Of a DNA stretch of 64,000 bases, positions 36,514-44,841 are shown in pieces. Location of the stretch: positions 1 through 64,000 of the forward strand of contig NZ_PVNP01000192.1 in assembly GCF_002993365.1 (NCBI RefSeq), written 5' to 3'. Position 1 is the first letter of the stretch; each line of letters begins with the position of its first letter. The notes beneath the pieces were generated by a model. It was not told the origin of the DNA, did no database searches, and was given only the letters and a program-made list of their open reading frames with translations. Source of the DNA: Marisediminitalea alba (GTDB lineage: Bacteria; Pseudomonadota; Gammaproteobacteria; Enterobacterales; Alteromonadaceae). The translations under genes were made by a program, and so were the position numbers.

Positions 36514-38010
36514 TTACTTAACCTGCTCGCCGGCCGGACAATACCGGGCAATAAAGTCGGCATGAGCGGGTAACTGGCCCAGCGCATTATTAACCGATTG
36601 CTTGAAAGCACTAAGTTGCTGTTTTAAACCGTCGATGGGAAGCATTCGACTGGCCCCGTGATGCTGCGCTGGCATCAGGCCCTGGCCCATCATTACCTGC
36701 ACCCAGGAATCGACTCTGAACAGCGCCACATCGTCGGGCCACACGTAGCCGTTTTGCGCAAAGATAGCCATTCGGTGGGCTAAGGGTTCCGGAATATCCA
36801 TAGTGCGGTAATGATCCCAGAAATCACTGTCGGTACGTTTCGTCAGGTTGTAGTGCAGAATAATAAAATCGCGGATGGTCTCCATCTCTTTTTGCGTTTC
36901 TCGATTATATTGCTCAGCCAGCAGTTCGTGGTCATTGCTAAACGGAAATAGCTTCATCAGGCGGATAAGCGCAGTAGTTACCAGATGAATACTGGTAGAT
37001 TCCAGCGGCTCTAAAAAGCCACTGGCCAATCCAACCGCGATACAGTTCTTATGCCAGGCTTTTTCCCGTCGGCCGGTCTTGAATTTAAGGTAACGGGGCT
37101 CGGTTAACATTTCGCCGTCGAGGTTTTGCTTAAGGGTTGCCAGTGCATCCTCGTCACTTAAATAGCGACTGCTGTAAACAATACCGTTGCCCACCCGTGA
37201 CTGTAACGGAATACGCCACTGCCAACCGGCTTTATGGGCTGTGGCGATAGTATATGGTTTGGGCGCTTCGGTAGACTGGGTTTGAATAGCAATCGCCCGA
37301 TCGGCAGCCAGCCAGTGGCTCCAGTCTTCATATCCGACACCAAGGTGTTCGCCTATTAACAGCCCTCTAAAACCGGTGCAATCAATAAACACATCCCCTT
37401 CGATCGTAATCCCCGTATCCAGCGTCAGGCGGGTTAGGTTACCACTTTGAGGATCGGTATCTACCGACTGAATTTTACCCTCACAACGGGTAACACCGGC
37501 AGCTTCGGATTTATTTCTAAGGTAAGCAGCATATGCGGTGGCGTCGAGGTGGTAGGCAAAGTTAAGCGGCCGATTACCAATCTTAGTGGCAAACTTATTG
37601 GCTTTGGCAGCTTTTAATTCCAGGCAATAGTCTTCCAGACTATCCTGCTGACCATTAGCCACGGCTTCCATCCAGAATTCATGAAATTCGGCCATCCATG
37701 AACGCTGACCGATTTCGCCAAAAGAGTGAATATAACTGTCACCGTCGTTTGCCCAGTTATCAAACTGAATCCCCAGCTTAAAGGTGGCGTTTGTCGCAGC
37801 CATAAACTCTTGTTCGTTGATGCCCATCAGCTGATGAAAATTACACATGGTAGGAATGGTTGCTTCCCCTACTCCCACGGTGCCAATCTGATCAGACTCA
37901 ACTAACGTGATATCCAGCACATTACCTAAACGGGTCACTAAACTAAACGCGGTTAACCATCCGGCAGTGCCGCCGCCGGCTACAACAACACGGGTTTTCT
38001 TTTGCGCCAT
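36514..38010 (-). CDS. Flavin-dependent tryptophan-halogenase-like protein, copy 2
   Basis: FAD-dependent halogenase-family protein of 498 residues. FAD motif VVVAGGGTAGWLTA (about 8-21), GVGEATIPT (46-54), lysine at 78 (ATFKLGIQF) matching the catalytic lysine, and an intact WxWxIP motif (WQWRIP, 263-268) are present. GFLEPLESTSIHL follows. It differs from copy 1 in much of its length, so the pair is old rather than a recent duplication. It lies 14 bases after the cupin gene. Substrate unknown. Confidence 0.85.
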   Translation of the reverse strand: MAQKKTRVVVAGGGTAGWLTAFSLVTRLGNVLDITLVESDQIGTVGVGEATIPTMCNFHQLMGINEQEFMAATNATFKLGIQFDNWANDGDSYIHSFGEIGQRSWMAEFHEFWMEAVANGQQDSLEDYCLELKAAKANKFATKIGNRPLNFAYHLDATAYAAYLRNKSEAAGVTRCEGKIQSVDTDPQSGNLTRLTLDTGITIEGDVFIDCTGFRGLLIGEHLGVGYEDWSHWLAADRAIAIQTQSTEAPKPYTIATAHKAGWQWRIPLQSRVGNGIVYSSRYLSDEDALATLKQNLDGEMLTEPRYLKFKTGRREKAWHKNCIAVGLASGFLEPLESTSIHLVTTALIRLMKLFPFSNDHELLAEQYNRETQKEMETIRDFIILHYNLTKRTDSDFWDHYRTMDIPEPLAHRMAIFAQNGYVWPDDVALFRVDSWVQVMMGQGLMPAQHHGASRMLPIDGLKQQLSAFKQSVNNALGQLPAHADFIARYCPAGEQVK

Positions 38011-38024
38011 TAATTTAAGCCTAT

Positions 38025-39050
38025 TTATCGATTAAGATTATTCAGTAACATTGCGCGTAAACGGCGCGCCGATAATTCATCCATCTGTGCCAGCGGACCA
38101 TGACATTCCACCGGCAAATGCTCGATGACTTTTTCGCCCTCTCCAAACACATAATAGTCAAATAATGCACGCCAGGCGGCTTTTTCCTCAGCCGGTTTGT
38201 CGCGCAGGGTGAGCATGCCATGCATGAGCAGGTCCATGGGATTGCCCAGATAAGGTTTGGCTGTCATCCACCAGAAATTAACCATAACGTTAAAGCGGTC
38301 AAACGCCCTGACTTCGTGCCACCACATACTGGGGTAATACAGTCCGTCACCGGGTTCCAGATCAGCGATCCAGGCATTTTCCAGCGCGGTTTTTAAACGT
38401 GGGAATTTTTCAAAGTCGGGCTCATCAAGATTAGCGGTGGTAACCACCTGCCCGCCCGGCGTTGGTGACAGCGGACCGGGGTATAAATTGTCTACCTGCT
38501 CTGGCGAAAACAGCGTAAAGCGGCGTTTACCTAATACACAACAGGCAATATTTTTGGGTTGATCAAAATGCGCAGCCGCCACCGATTCCGTACCGATCCA
38601 GATTTTAGGCACCGGCTGGTTATTGGTAAATTCCGGATGCGAAAAATTGAGCGTATTGGCTTTACTTAATTCAGGCAGGCCCTGATCAAATCGCAAGGAG
38701 TTGATATACAGGTATTCGTGTTCATCGTCACTGAAACCGGCTGTGATTTGTGCCAGCACGTCAGAGAGACGCGTTTTTTCGCTGCTATAGTTAAAGCCCG
38801 TGCAGGTGTCGTTGTAACCAAAACGCGATTTAATGTGTGCTGGCGCTCGATAGGCCAGCAACGGCCGACCGGTATCGTTTTCAGTAAGCTGCGCCATGAC
38901 CTGTTCAACAGACTGTTTGCCAGCTTGTACCAGCGGCCAGTTGTTCACCAGCCCTTTAAGTATCACCGGTTTATTTAACGCAAAAAGATCGTCAAAAGGA
39001 ATGTTGTCGGGTGAAATGCCCTCTAACACAAGTACCTGATTGGCCGTCAT
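38025..39050 (-). CDS. Cupin-8/JmjC-like Fe(II) oxygenase
   Basis: A 341-residue protein of the cupin-like (JmjC, FIH-like) family, whose members hydroxylate proteins or small molecules with Fe(II) and 2-oxoglutarate. The iron triad is intact: His161-x-Asp163 (AAHFDQPKN) and His245 (SMWWHEVRA). It starts 20 bases after the SapC stop and precedes the two halogenase-like genes. The target is unknown. Confidence 0.85.
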   Translation of the reverse strand: MTANQVLVLEGISPDNIPFDDLFALNKPVILKGLVNNWPLVQAGKQSVEQVMAQLTENDTGRPLLAYRAPAHIKSRFGYNDTCTGFNYSSEKTRLSDVLAQITAGFSDDEHEYLYINSLRFDQGLPELSKANTLNFSHPEFTNNQPVPKIWIGTESVAAAHFDQPKNIACCVLGKRRFTLFSPEQVDNLYPGPLSPTPGGQVVTTANLDEPDFEKFPRLKTALENAWIADLEPGDGLYYPSMWWHEVRAFDRFNVMVNFWWMTAKPYLGNPMDLLMHGMLTLRDKPAEEKAAWRALFDYYVFGEGEKVIEHLPVECHGPLAQMDELSARRLRAMLLNNLNR

Positions 39051-39070
39051 GGTAATGCGTCCTTAATAAA

Positions 39071-39796
39071 TTACAGTACTGCCGACTTAGCGTTCTTTAG
39101 CTCGATAAGACGCTGAAAATTGCCCATTGAAGACAGAATAAAAAATAATGAGCTAAGGATACCGTACTGATTGAGCTTAGCGAGTTGATCCCCCTCAAGG
39201 GCGCTGAGCTTTTGCTGATTAATCGTGTAGTAATTGTTCAGATTAACCTGTTCAACATTACTTAACTTAATCTGAATTGACACTGGCTCCAATAAATCCA
39301 GCTCATCAATTAAAGTAAATAAGGTGTGGTTGTACTGAGCGCCGGTTTCAATGGTTTGCAGTGCCTTTTTGACATACTGCAGATACTGGGACTCGCCCCC
39401 CATTGGCATAAACACGGCTTCGCCTTCGTTACTGTTTACCCGGGCATCGTTCATATCGAGGCAGATTTTAGGATCCGTGGGTTCGCCATTGTCGTTTTTG
39501 CTGTAGCCAATGCTAAACGGACCACGAGCCAGTAATGCCGGCACATAACGGGTTGTCCATCCGCTCGCGGATAAAAACAGGTTTTCATTTTTTTCCAGCC
39601 CCAGAATAGCATGCAACTGCAAGGACTCAGTCTCTTCGCCGCGATAAATGAGGATGGGGAATTCTTTTTGTAACTCAGTGATTTCAGATGCATAGATCTG
39701 GCAACGGTTGACGTTATCACTGGTGCTGTTGGTGTCACTAACACTGATCTTGATATCAGCGTGATCAACGTTGTTTAAAACGGCAATGTTAGACAT
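39071..39796 (-). CDS. SapC-family protein
   Basis: A 241-residue protein of the SapC family (Pfam SapC type, named after a Campylobacter S-layer locus gene). It shows the family stretches FPILIYRGEE, SASGWTTRYVPALLARGPFSIGY and VFMPMGGESQYLQY. No signal peptide or catalytic site is visible; function unknown. It is the gene right after the TonB receptor, with a strong hairpin between them. Confidence 0.82.
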   Translation of the reverse strand: MSNIAVLNNVDHADIKISVSDTNSTSDNVNRCQIYASEITELQKEFPILIYRGEETESLQLHAILGLEKNENLFLSASGWTTRYVPALLARGPFSIGYSKNDNGEPTDPKICLDMNDARVNSNEGEAVFMPMGGESQYLQYVKKALQTIETGAQYNHTLFTLIDELDLLEPVSIQIKLSNVEQVNLNNYYTINQQKLSALEGDQLAKLNQYGILSSLFFILSSMGNFQRLIELKNAKSAVL

Positions 39797-39898
39797 AGGA
39801 AAATTCGCTAAATAGCTAAGAAGAAACGGTTAGTCTGCATCCTACCCTTAGCTGTGATGACAGGCAAATGCTGACTTGAATACAACAGGGAAATGCCC

Positions 39899-39920
39899 GA
39901 CCGGCACGGATGCGCCGGTC
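39899..39920. promoter_or_regulatory. Intercistronic hairpin, receptor / SapC
   Basis: GACCGGC (39899-39905), 8-base loop, GCCGGTC (39914-39920). In the direction of transcription (leftward) it has no T-run, so it is better read as a processing or partial-stop element than as a full terminator. Confidence 0.5.
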
Positions 39921-39935
39921 AGGTTTTTACATCAC

Positions 39936-42900
39936 TTAGAACGTGTAACGCGCGTTCAGAACGTAGCGTCTGTCCAGTTCCTGGATAAAGAAGGTGTTGT
40001 TATAGCTGCGTCCATACTGGCGCTGGCCTTCTTCAGTCAGGTTGATGATATCCATGCTTACTGTCAGATCTTCGCTGAACTCGTAGCTAACGTTAACATC
40101 CACTTGCTCGTACTCGTCGATAAATAGCGGGTTACGAACAGAAGATACGCCGCGGTTAACTTCGCTCAGGAACGAGTCACGCCAGTTGTAAGCAACACGT
40201 GCTGACAAGCCGTCTTTCTCGTAGATCAGAACGATGTTAGCACTGTCAGACAGACCTTCCAGAGCGAACTGGTCAACTGCCGGATCGGCGCCTACGTCGT
40301 AACCGATATCACCGTCTACGATGGTGAAGTTAGCCTGATAACCAAAGCCTGACTCACCGAAGAAGTGCTGCCATGCTAACTCGTAACCAGAGATACGAGC
40401 GCTTTGGTTGTTCACTGGCTGAGTTACCTCAAACAGCATGTTTGGATCGCCCGCTACCGGACCAACACTGTAGTTTGCAAATACGTCATCTGCGAACGCC
40501 TGACCTTCCTCGAAGTCATCTGCACCACCCGGGAATGCATCCGGGTTAGACAGCAGTGCTGTCATGGTGAAGTAGTTACGCTCGGTAACTTCGATACCAC
40601 GCGCTTCAAGTTCTGCAATCGCATCACCAGAAACGGTACCAGCCTGACCTGAAGTTGGGTCAAGTAAGCCAAACAGGTTTTGTGATACCTGCTGAGTACC
40701 TACGAAGTTATCTACGTCTTTGCGGTAGTAACCCACAGACACCATGCTCGACTCACCGTAGTAGTATTCCAGTGACAGGTCGAAGTTGTTTGACTCCAGC
40801 GGATCCAGCGCTGCGTTACCGCGGCTACCAGAACCCTGACCACCCAGGTAAGTTGGGCGGCTAGGCGCGCCAATGCTGGTTGCAGTGTACATCTGGTTGT
40901 AAGCAGGACGAGCCAGGGTCATGCTGTAAGAGAAACGGGCTTTCAGATCATCGGTCAGGTTAACTGACAAATCGATGTTCGGCAGCAGTGCCTCATAAGA
41001 GTGCTTCTCTGACAGTGCATCGGTACCGCTACCCAGCTGGATACGGAAATCGTTATCTGATAACCAGATGATTTGCTCAGGTACTGATTGCAGAGAGATA
41101 GACTCAACGTCTGTCTTCTCGTAACGCAGACCGACTACCAGGTTAGCTTCGAAGCCACCGATTTCGCCGTCCATTGTTGCCATACCGTAAAGTGACATGA
41201 TGTCTTCTTTAACAGTATTGTTGTCAGACGCTACAGCTGGCAGGTCGCCTGGAGTGAAACCGTATGCAGGAGCAACAGCTTCTAACAGGTGTACTGCGTT
41301 ACCAACGAACGATACGCTACCCAGAGGGATAGTAGTCGCGCCAGCTGGAACAGCCATACCATCAGCACCGGCAACACCGCTCATGTCATGATCTTCAAAC
41401 GCACAGGCAGTACAACCGATTTCCAGCAGACCTTCAGGGATATTACCTACATCAGATACACCCCAGCCACCCAGCTGTGCTTCAGTTTCGTAACGAACCT
41501 GGTTCATTTCAGTGCTCATGTAACCCACACCGAAATCAAGTTTGATATCAGAACCCTGATCCCAGGTACCGTCTAAACGGAACTGAGCAACGTCAGAAGT
41601 TTGGTCAGAAGAAATCGCACGGGTAACCTGAGGACCTACGTCCGGCAGATCGAAGATACCGTTGCCGTTACCCTTCTGAGAATCGTCAACCACGATGCTC
41701 GCCTGAGGCATGCGCTGACCGAAGTCAACTGTTTGCCAGCCAGCCGTCGCGCCCGCTACGTTGAAACGAATTACGTTTTTACCGTACGGACCAGCACCGC
41801 CACTCTTAGCTTCGGCAACTGACGCATCAAAACGCATGTTCAGTGAATCGCTTGCCCACCAGTCAACGTTGAAGCCGAATGATGACAACTCATCCTTCGC
41901 ACCCATTACCAGGTTCTGGAAGAAGAAGTCTTTACCGCCATCGATGTCTTCAGTAAAGCGGATTGGGGTAGCAACAACAGGGTTACCGTCAAATTCCATA
42001 TCGGTAAACTGACGTGCGAACCAGATACCGTCAACAACTGAAGTTGACTGAATTTCGTTGCTCGCGTAAGTCGCATCGGCAGTGATAGTCATATCATCGC
42101 TTGGTGCGTACTGAACAGTCAGCATACCGTTGATACGTTCACGGTTGTCGTTGTTAACACCTAAACCCAGGTTGGAAGGCATTGCAACCAGTTGGCCCTG
42201 TTCCGGAGCATTGGTAACGTTAGCCCCCTGAACCAGACCAAAAGTACCTGGCGAGTTAACATCCCAGTTATATAACTGATAGTTTTCAACACTCATGTGA
42301 CGGCTACCAGAATCACGCTCCTGATAAGAACCGAATACTGACACACCAAAGTTAGCGTCTTCGTTAACCCAGTTAGCCACACCACTCATTTCAGGTGTTA
42401 CGCCGTCACCACTTTCGTCTTTAACGGCTTTAACACCAACAGAAGCGCGGTTATCACCCTGTGCCAGTGGCTTTAAAGTATTGATATTGATTGTTGCACC
42501 GATACCACCTGAAGGTACCGCTGCGCGACCTGTTTTATAAACTTCAATGCCGCTAACACCTTCAGATGCCAGGTTAGAGAAGTCGAATGAACGAGTTGTA
42601 CCAGAAGCGCCCTGGTCAAGCGGGTTACCTGTAATTGAGGCAACGTTAGCGGCTGGCATCTGACGACCATTCAGAGTAATCAGGTTGAAGTTACCACCAA
42701 AACCACGAACGGTTACTTCAGAACCTTCACCGTTTACACGGTTGATGGATACACCAGTGATACGCTGTAGCGATTCAGCCAGGTTAGTATCCGGGAATTT
42801 ACCCATGTCTTCAGCAGAGATGGCGTCAACAACACCAGTAGACTGACGCTTTACGTTCATTGATTGTGACAGACTGCCACGAACGCCGCGTACTTCGATC

Positions 42901-42998
42901 TTTTCAACTGTTTCCGCTTGTTGTGCCTGAACGCCAGTGGCGACCATCACATATAGTGCCCCGGATACAGCAGTTGCTAGCTTGCTTTTATAAAACAT
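39936..42998 (-). CDS. TonB-dependent receptor
   Basis: Outer-membrane, energy-dependent uptake receptor of 1020 residues. Signal peptide about 1-25 (GVQAQ). Plug domain features are VRGVRGSLSQSMNVKR, FPDTNLAESLQRITGVSINR and VRGFGGNFNLITLNGR; the beta-barrel ends in RYVLNARYTF with the terminal Phe typical of outer-membrane barrels. Its size and plug match the receptors of marine and xanthomonad carbohydrate loci, so an oligosaccharide ligand is likely but not proven. First gene of a five-gene leftward unit. Confidence 0.92.
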   Translation of the reverse strand: MFYKSKLATAVSGALYVMVATGVQAQQAETVEKIEVRGVRGSLSQSMNVKRQSTGVVDAISAEDMGKFPDTNLAESLQRITGVSINRVNGEGSEVTVRGFGGNFNLITLNGRQMPAANVASITGNPLDQGASGTTRSFDFSNLASEGVSGIEVYKTGRAAVPSGGIGATININTLKPLAQGDNRASVGVKAVKDESGDGVTPEMSGVANWVNEDANFGVSVFGSYQERDSGSRHMSVENYQLYNWDVNSPGTFGLVQGANVTNAPEQGQLVAMPSNLGLGVNNDNRERINGMLTVQYAPSDDMTITADATYASNEIQSTSVVDGIWFARQFTDMEFDGNPVVATPIRFTEDIDGGKDFFFQNLVMGAKDELSSFGFNVDWWASDSLNMRFDASVAEAKSGGAGPYGKNVIRFNVAGATAGWQTVDFGQRMPQASIVVDDSQKGNGNGIFDLPDVGPQVTRAISSDQTSDVAQFRLDGTWDQGSDIKLDFGVGYMSTEMNQVRYETEAQLGGWGVSDVGNIPEGLLEIGCTACAFEDHDMSGVAGADGMAVPAGATTIPLGSVSFVGNAVHLLEAVAPAYGFTPGDLPAVASDNNTVKEDIMSLYGMATMDGEIGGFEANLVVGLRYEKTDVESISLQSVPEQIIWLSDNDFRIQLGSGTDALSEKHSYEALLPNIDLSVNLTDDLKARFSYSMTLARPAYNQMYTATSIGAPSRPTYLGGQGSGSRGNAALDPLESNNFDLSLEYYYGESSMVSVGYYRKDVDNFVGTQQVSQNLFGLLDPTSGQAGTVSGDAIAELEARGIEVTERNYFTMTALLSNPDAFPGGADDFEEGQAFADDVFANYSVGPVAGDPNMLFEVTQPVNNQSARISGYELAWQHFFGESGFGYQANFTIVDGDIGYDVGADPAVDQFALEGLSDSANIVLIYEKDGLSARVAYNWRDSFLSEVNRGVSSVRNPLFIDEYEQVDVNVSYEFSEDLTVSMDIINLTEEGQRQYGRSYNNTFFIQELDRRYVLNARYTF

Positions 42999-43735
42999 AA
43001 TTTGGTTTCCAATGAGATTAACACTTTTTTATTTATATGCGCCGTTGCCCTTAACCATCTGTCATCTGATACCCAACCGATTAACCGATAATTAAGTGCA
43101 GGCTAACCTGCTGTTGCCTTGACGCAGTGCTAAATTCAATACAGTTCTCTCAATCCGTATTGAACCGTTACAACGGGAAATCAGGTTAACCGTTTGTAAC
43201 GCCCAATATGTATAGTTACATTCTCGTAACATTGCAAGCTTTTTTGTAAAGCGACTTAACTAATTGATAAGATTTTAACACTTTTACCCTGTTTGGTGCG
43301 ATCTTTGCTTTACATTAGGGTAGTAAAAAACTCATGAAACAATCTCATTCTAATCGATTTTATAAACAAACCTTATGAATAATCAGCATTAATTTGCTGT
43401 ATATTAAACGGGTGTTTTACTGTTAAATGCGGATACAGAAGCTGTTAAAGTAAGCCTGAAATATATTTTTTTATTTTATTTCAGCAATTTAACTTTATTT
43501 TATATGGTTTAGCCATGGCGATTATTTGTGTAATGCTGGATTTTGTGCCTGACTTATTATCAATTAGTGCTAAGCAACAGCAAAATACCGGAAAAGCCTT
43601 TTAAGAATTTAAAAAGCAGGTATATTAACAAAACATTTTGCAACGGTGATTTAACATATCGATAACGGAAGCATTTGTTGCCTAATACAATAATAATCAA
43701 ACTGAGCGAATCAGTAGAGAAATGTGTTAATAAAA
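42999..43735. other. 737-bp divergent regulatory region, receptor / ROK
   Basis: No gene is supported. It holds the receptor promoter (43209-43237), a receptor leader of about 200 bases with scattered GTTAC/GTAAC half sites (43167-43171 and 43196-43200), and an AT-rich part leading to the ROK gene whose promoter I cannot place. Confidence 0.6.
43209..43237 (-). promoter_or_regulatory. Receptor promoter with operator in the spacer
   Basis: Read leftward: TTGCAA (43237-43232), a 17-base spacer, TATACA (43214-43209). The inverted repeat GTTAC-N6-GTAAC (43215-43230) fills the spacer almost exactly, as expected for a repressor site that blocks RNA polymerase. Confidence 0.6.
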
Positions 43736-44833
43736 ATGAAACAAACAGACCCCCTACAAAACGGCACACCTCTCGCTCTGATGACCGACAGGCAATTTTT
43801 TCACTGTCTGAAAGAACATGGTCCGATGACGCGAGCCGCCATAGCCAAGAAAACCGGTATTTCCCGGCCGACGATCTCCGAATCGGCGCAGCGACTTGAG
43901 AAAAGCGGCCTGGTGGTGGAAACCAGCCGAAAAACCAAAAATAAACAGGGCCGAGCCGGTGTTATTTACGAAATAAACGCCGCTAAAGGGCTGACCCTGG
44001 CTATTGCTATCGATGTAAAACAGATCCAGCTTCGCCTTACCGACCTGTCTTTGAAAGTGATTCGTGATCAGTGCTTTTATATCGACCCTGCCTGGCAGCA
44101 GGCAGAACTGGCAGAGGCGATTTTGCGCTTTATCCGCCTGGCCGTGCAGGACCAGTCTTCGCCGTTGCTCGCTATTGGCATCTCAGTAGCAGTACCGGTT
44201 AACTCACAAACTGGTGAAATCCTGGCATTGCCCTACTCCAAGTTCAGTATCATTCATGGCATTAACTTCAAAGCACTGCTTGAAGAGCATTTTGCTTGTC
44301 CGGTTACCCTCGACAACGATGTAAACTGGGCTACGCTGGCCGAAAAAAGCCTCGGCATCGCTAAAAACGTCTCTGATTTTGTCTTCATTTACTTTGGTGA
44401 AGGGATTGGTGCCGGTATTTATCTGGATAACCATCTGATCAGAGGCTCAACCGGCATCTCCGGCGAAATTGGGCACATCATGGTGAATAATAAAGAGAAC
44501 CTGCAGGACTTTGTGTCTAACCACCATCTTCAGCAGGCCCTGGAAGAAGGCGTGGATTTAAGCGGCCATCCGGCCATTTCACAAATTGGCACTACTCTGG
44601 CAACCATTGCGGCGGTCATCAACCCTAAAATGTTTGTACTGGGTGGGCCAATGACAAAATACCCGCAGTTTATTCCGGCTATCATCAAGCAAATCCAGCC
44701 ACAGCTGTTTAATAAGGTCAGCTTTATTCCCAGTAACGCGCCTAACTACGCGCCATTAAATGGCGTTCAGGCAGGCACTTATGAACTGGCTTTAAGTTCC
44801 TTTGGCCTGCCCTCACCGCCCGAGGCGGAATAG
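43736..44833 (+). CDS. ROK-family transcription regulator
   Basis: Sugar-responsive regulator of 365 residues: winged HTH near 25-60 (MTRAAIAKKTGISRPTISESAQRLE) and a ROK sugar-binding domain. The sugar-binding E-x-G-H (Glu244, His247) is kept, but the zinc loop CxCGxxGC that normally follows is absent, and the N-terminal kinase phosphate motif is degenerate. It is therefore a sensor, not a kinase. It is divergent from the TonB receptor, its likely target, and convergent with gntP. A GTG at 43724 is an alternative start. Confidence 0.88.
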   Translation: MKQTDPLQNGTPLALMTDRQFFHCLKEHGPMTRAAIAKKTGISRPTISESAQRLEKSGLVVETSRKTKNKQGRAGVIYEINAAKGLTLAIAIDVKQIQLRLTDLSLKVIRDQCFYIDPAWQQAELAEAILRFIRLAVQDQSSPLLAIGISVAVPVNSQTGEILALPYSKFSIIHGINFKALLEEHFACPVTLDNDVNWATLAEKSLGIAKNVSDFVFIYFGEGIGAGIYLDNHLIRGSTGISGEIGHIMVNNKENLQDFVSNHHLQQALEEGVDLSGHPAISQIGTTLATIAAVINPKMFVLGGPMTKYPQFIPAIIKQIQPQLFNKVSFIPSNAPNYAPLNGVQAGTYELALSSFGLPSPPEAE

Positions 44834-44841
44834 CCGCCTAG
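44823..44841. terminator. Hairpin over the ROK and gntP stops
   Basis: AGGCGG-AATAG-CCGCCT spans both convergent stop codons. There is no T-run on either side, so termination strength is uncertain. Confidence 0.35.

Noticed and set aside
34954..39796. Natural-product (halogenated metabolite) biosynthetic cluster
   Set aside because: Two halogenase homologues are present, but there is no NRPS, PKS, RiPP, flavin reductase or tailoring set. The receptor and SapC context points to nutrient uptake instead.
43215..43230. Third GntR operator at the receptor promoter
   Set aside because: Arms GTTAC/GTAAC match the GntR sites, but the gap is 6 rather than 2 bases, and LacI-family proteins need fixed spacing.
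43560..43769. 69-codon minus frame before the ROK gene
   Set aside because: It overlaps the ROK start, has no ribosome site and its hydrophobic composition is typical of AT-rich intergenic DNA.
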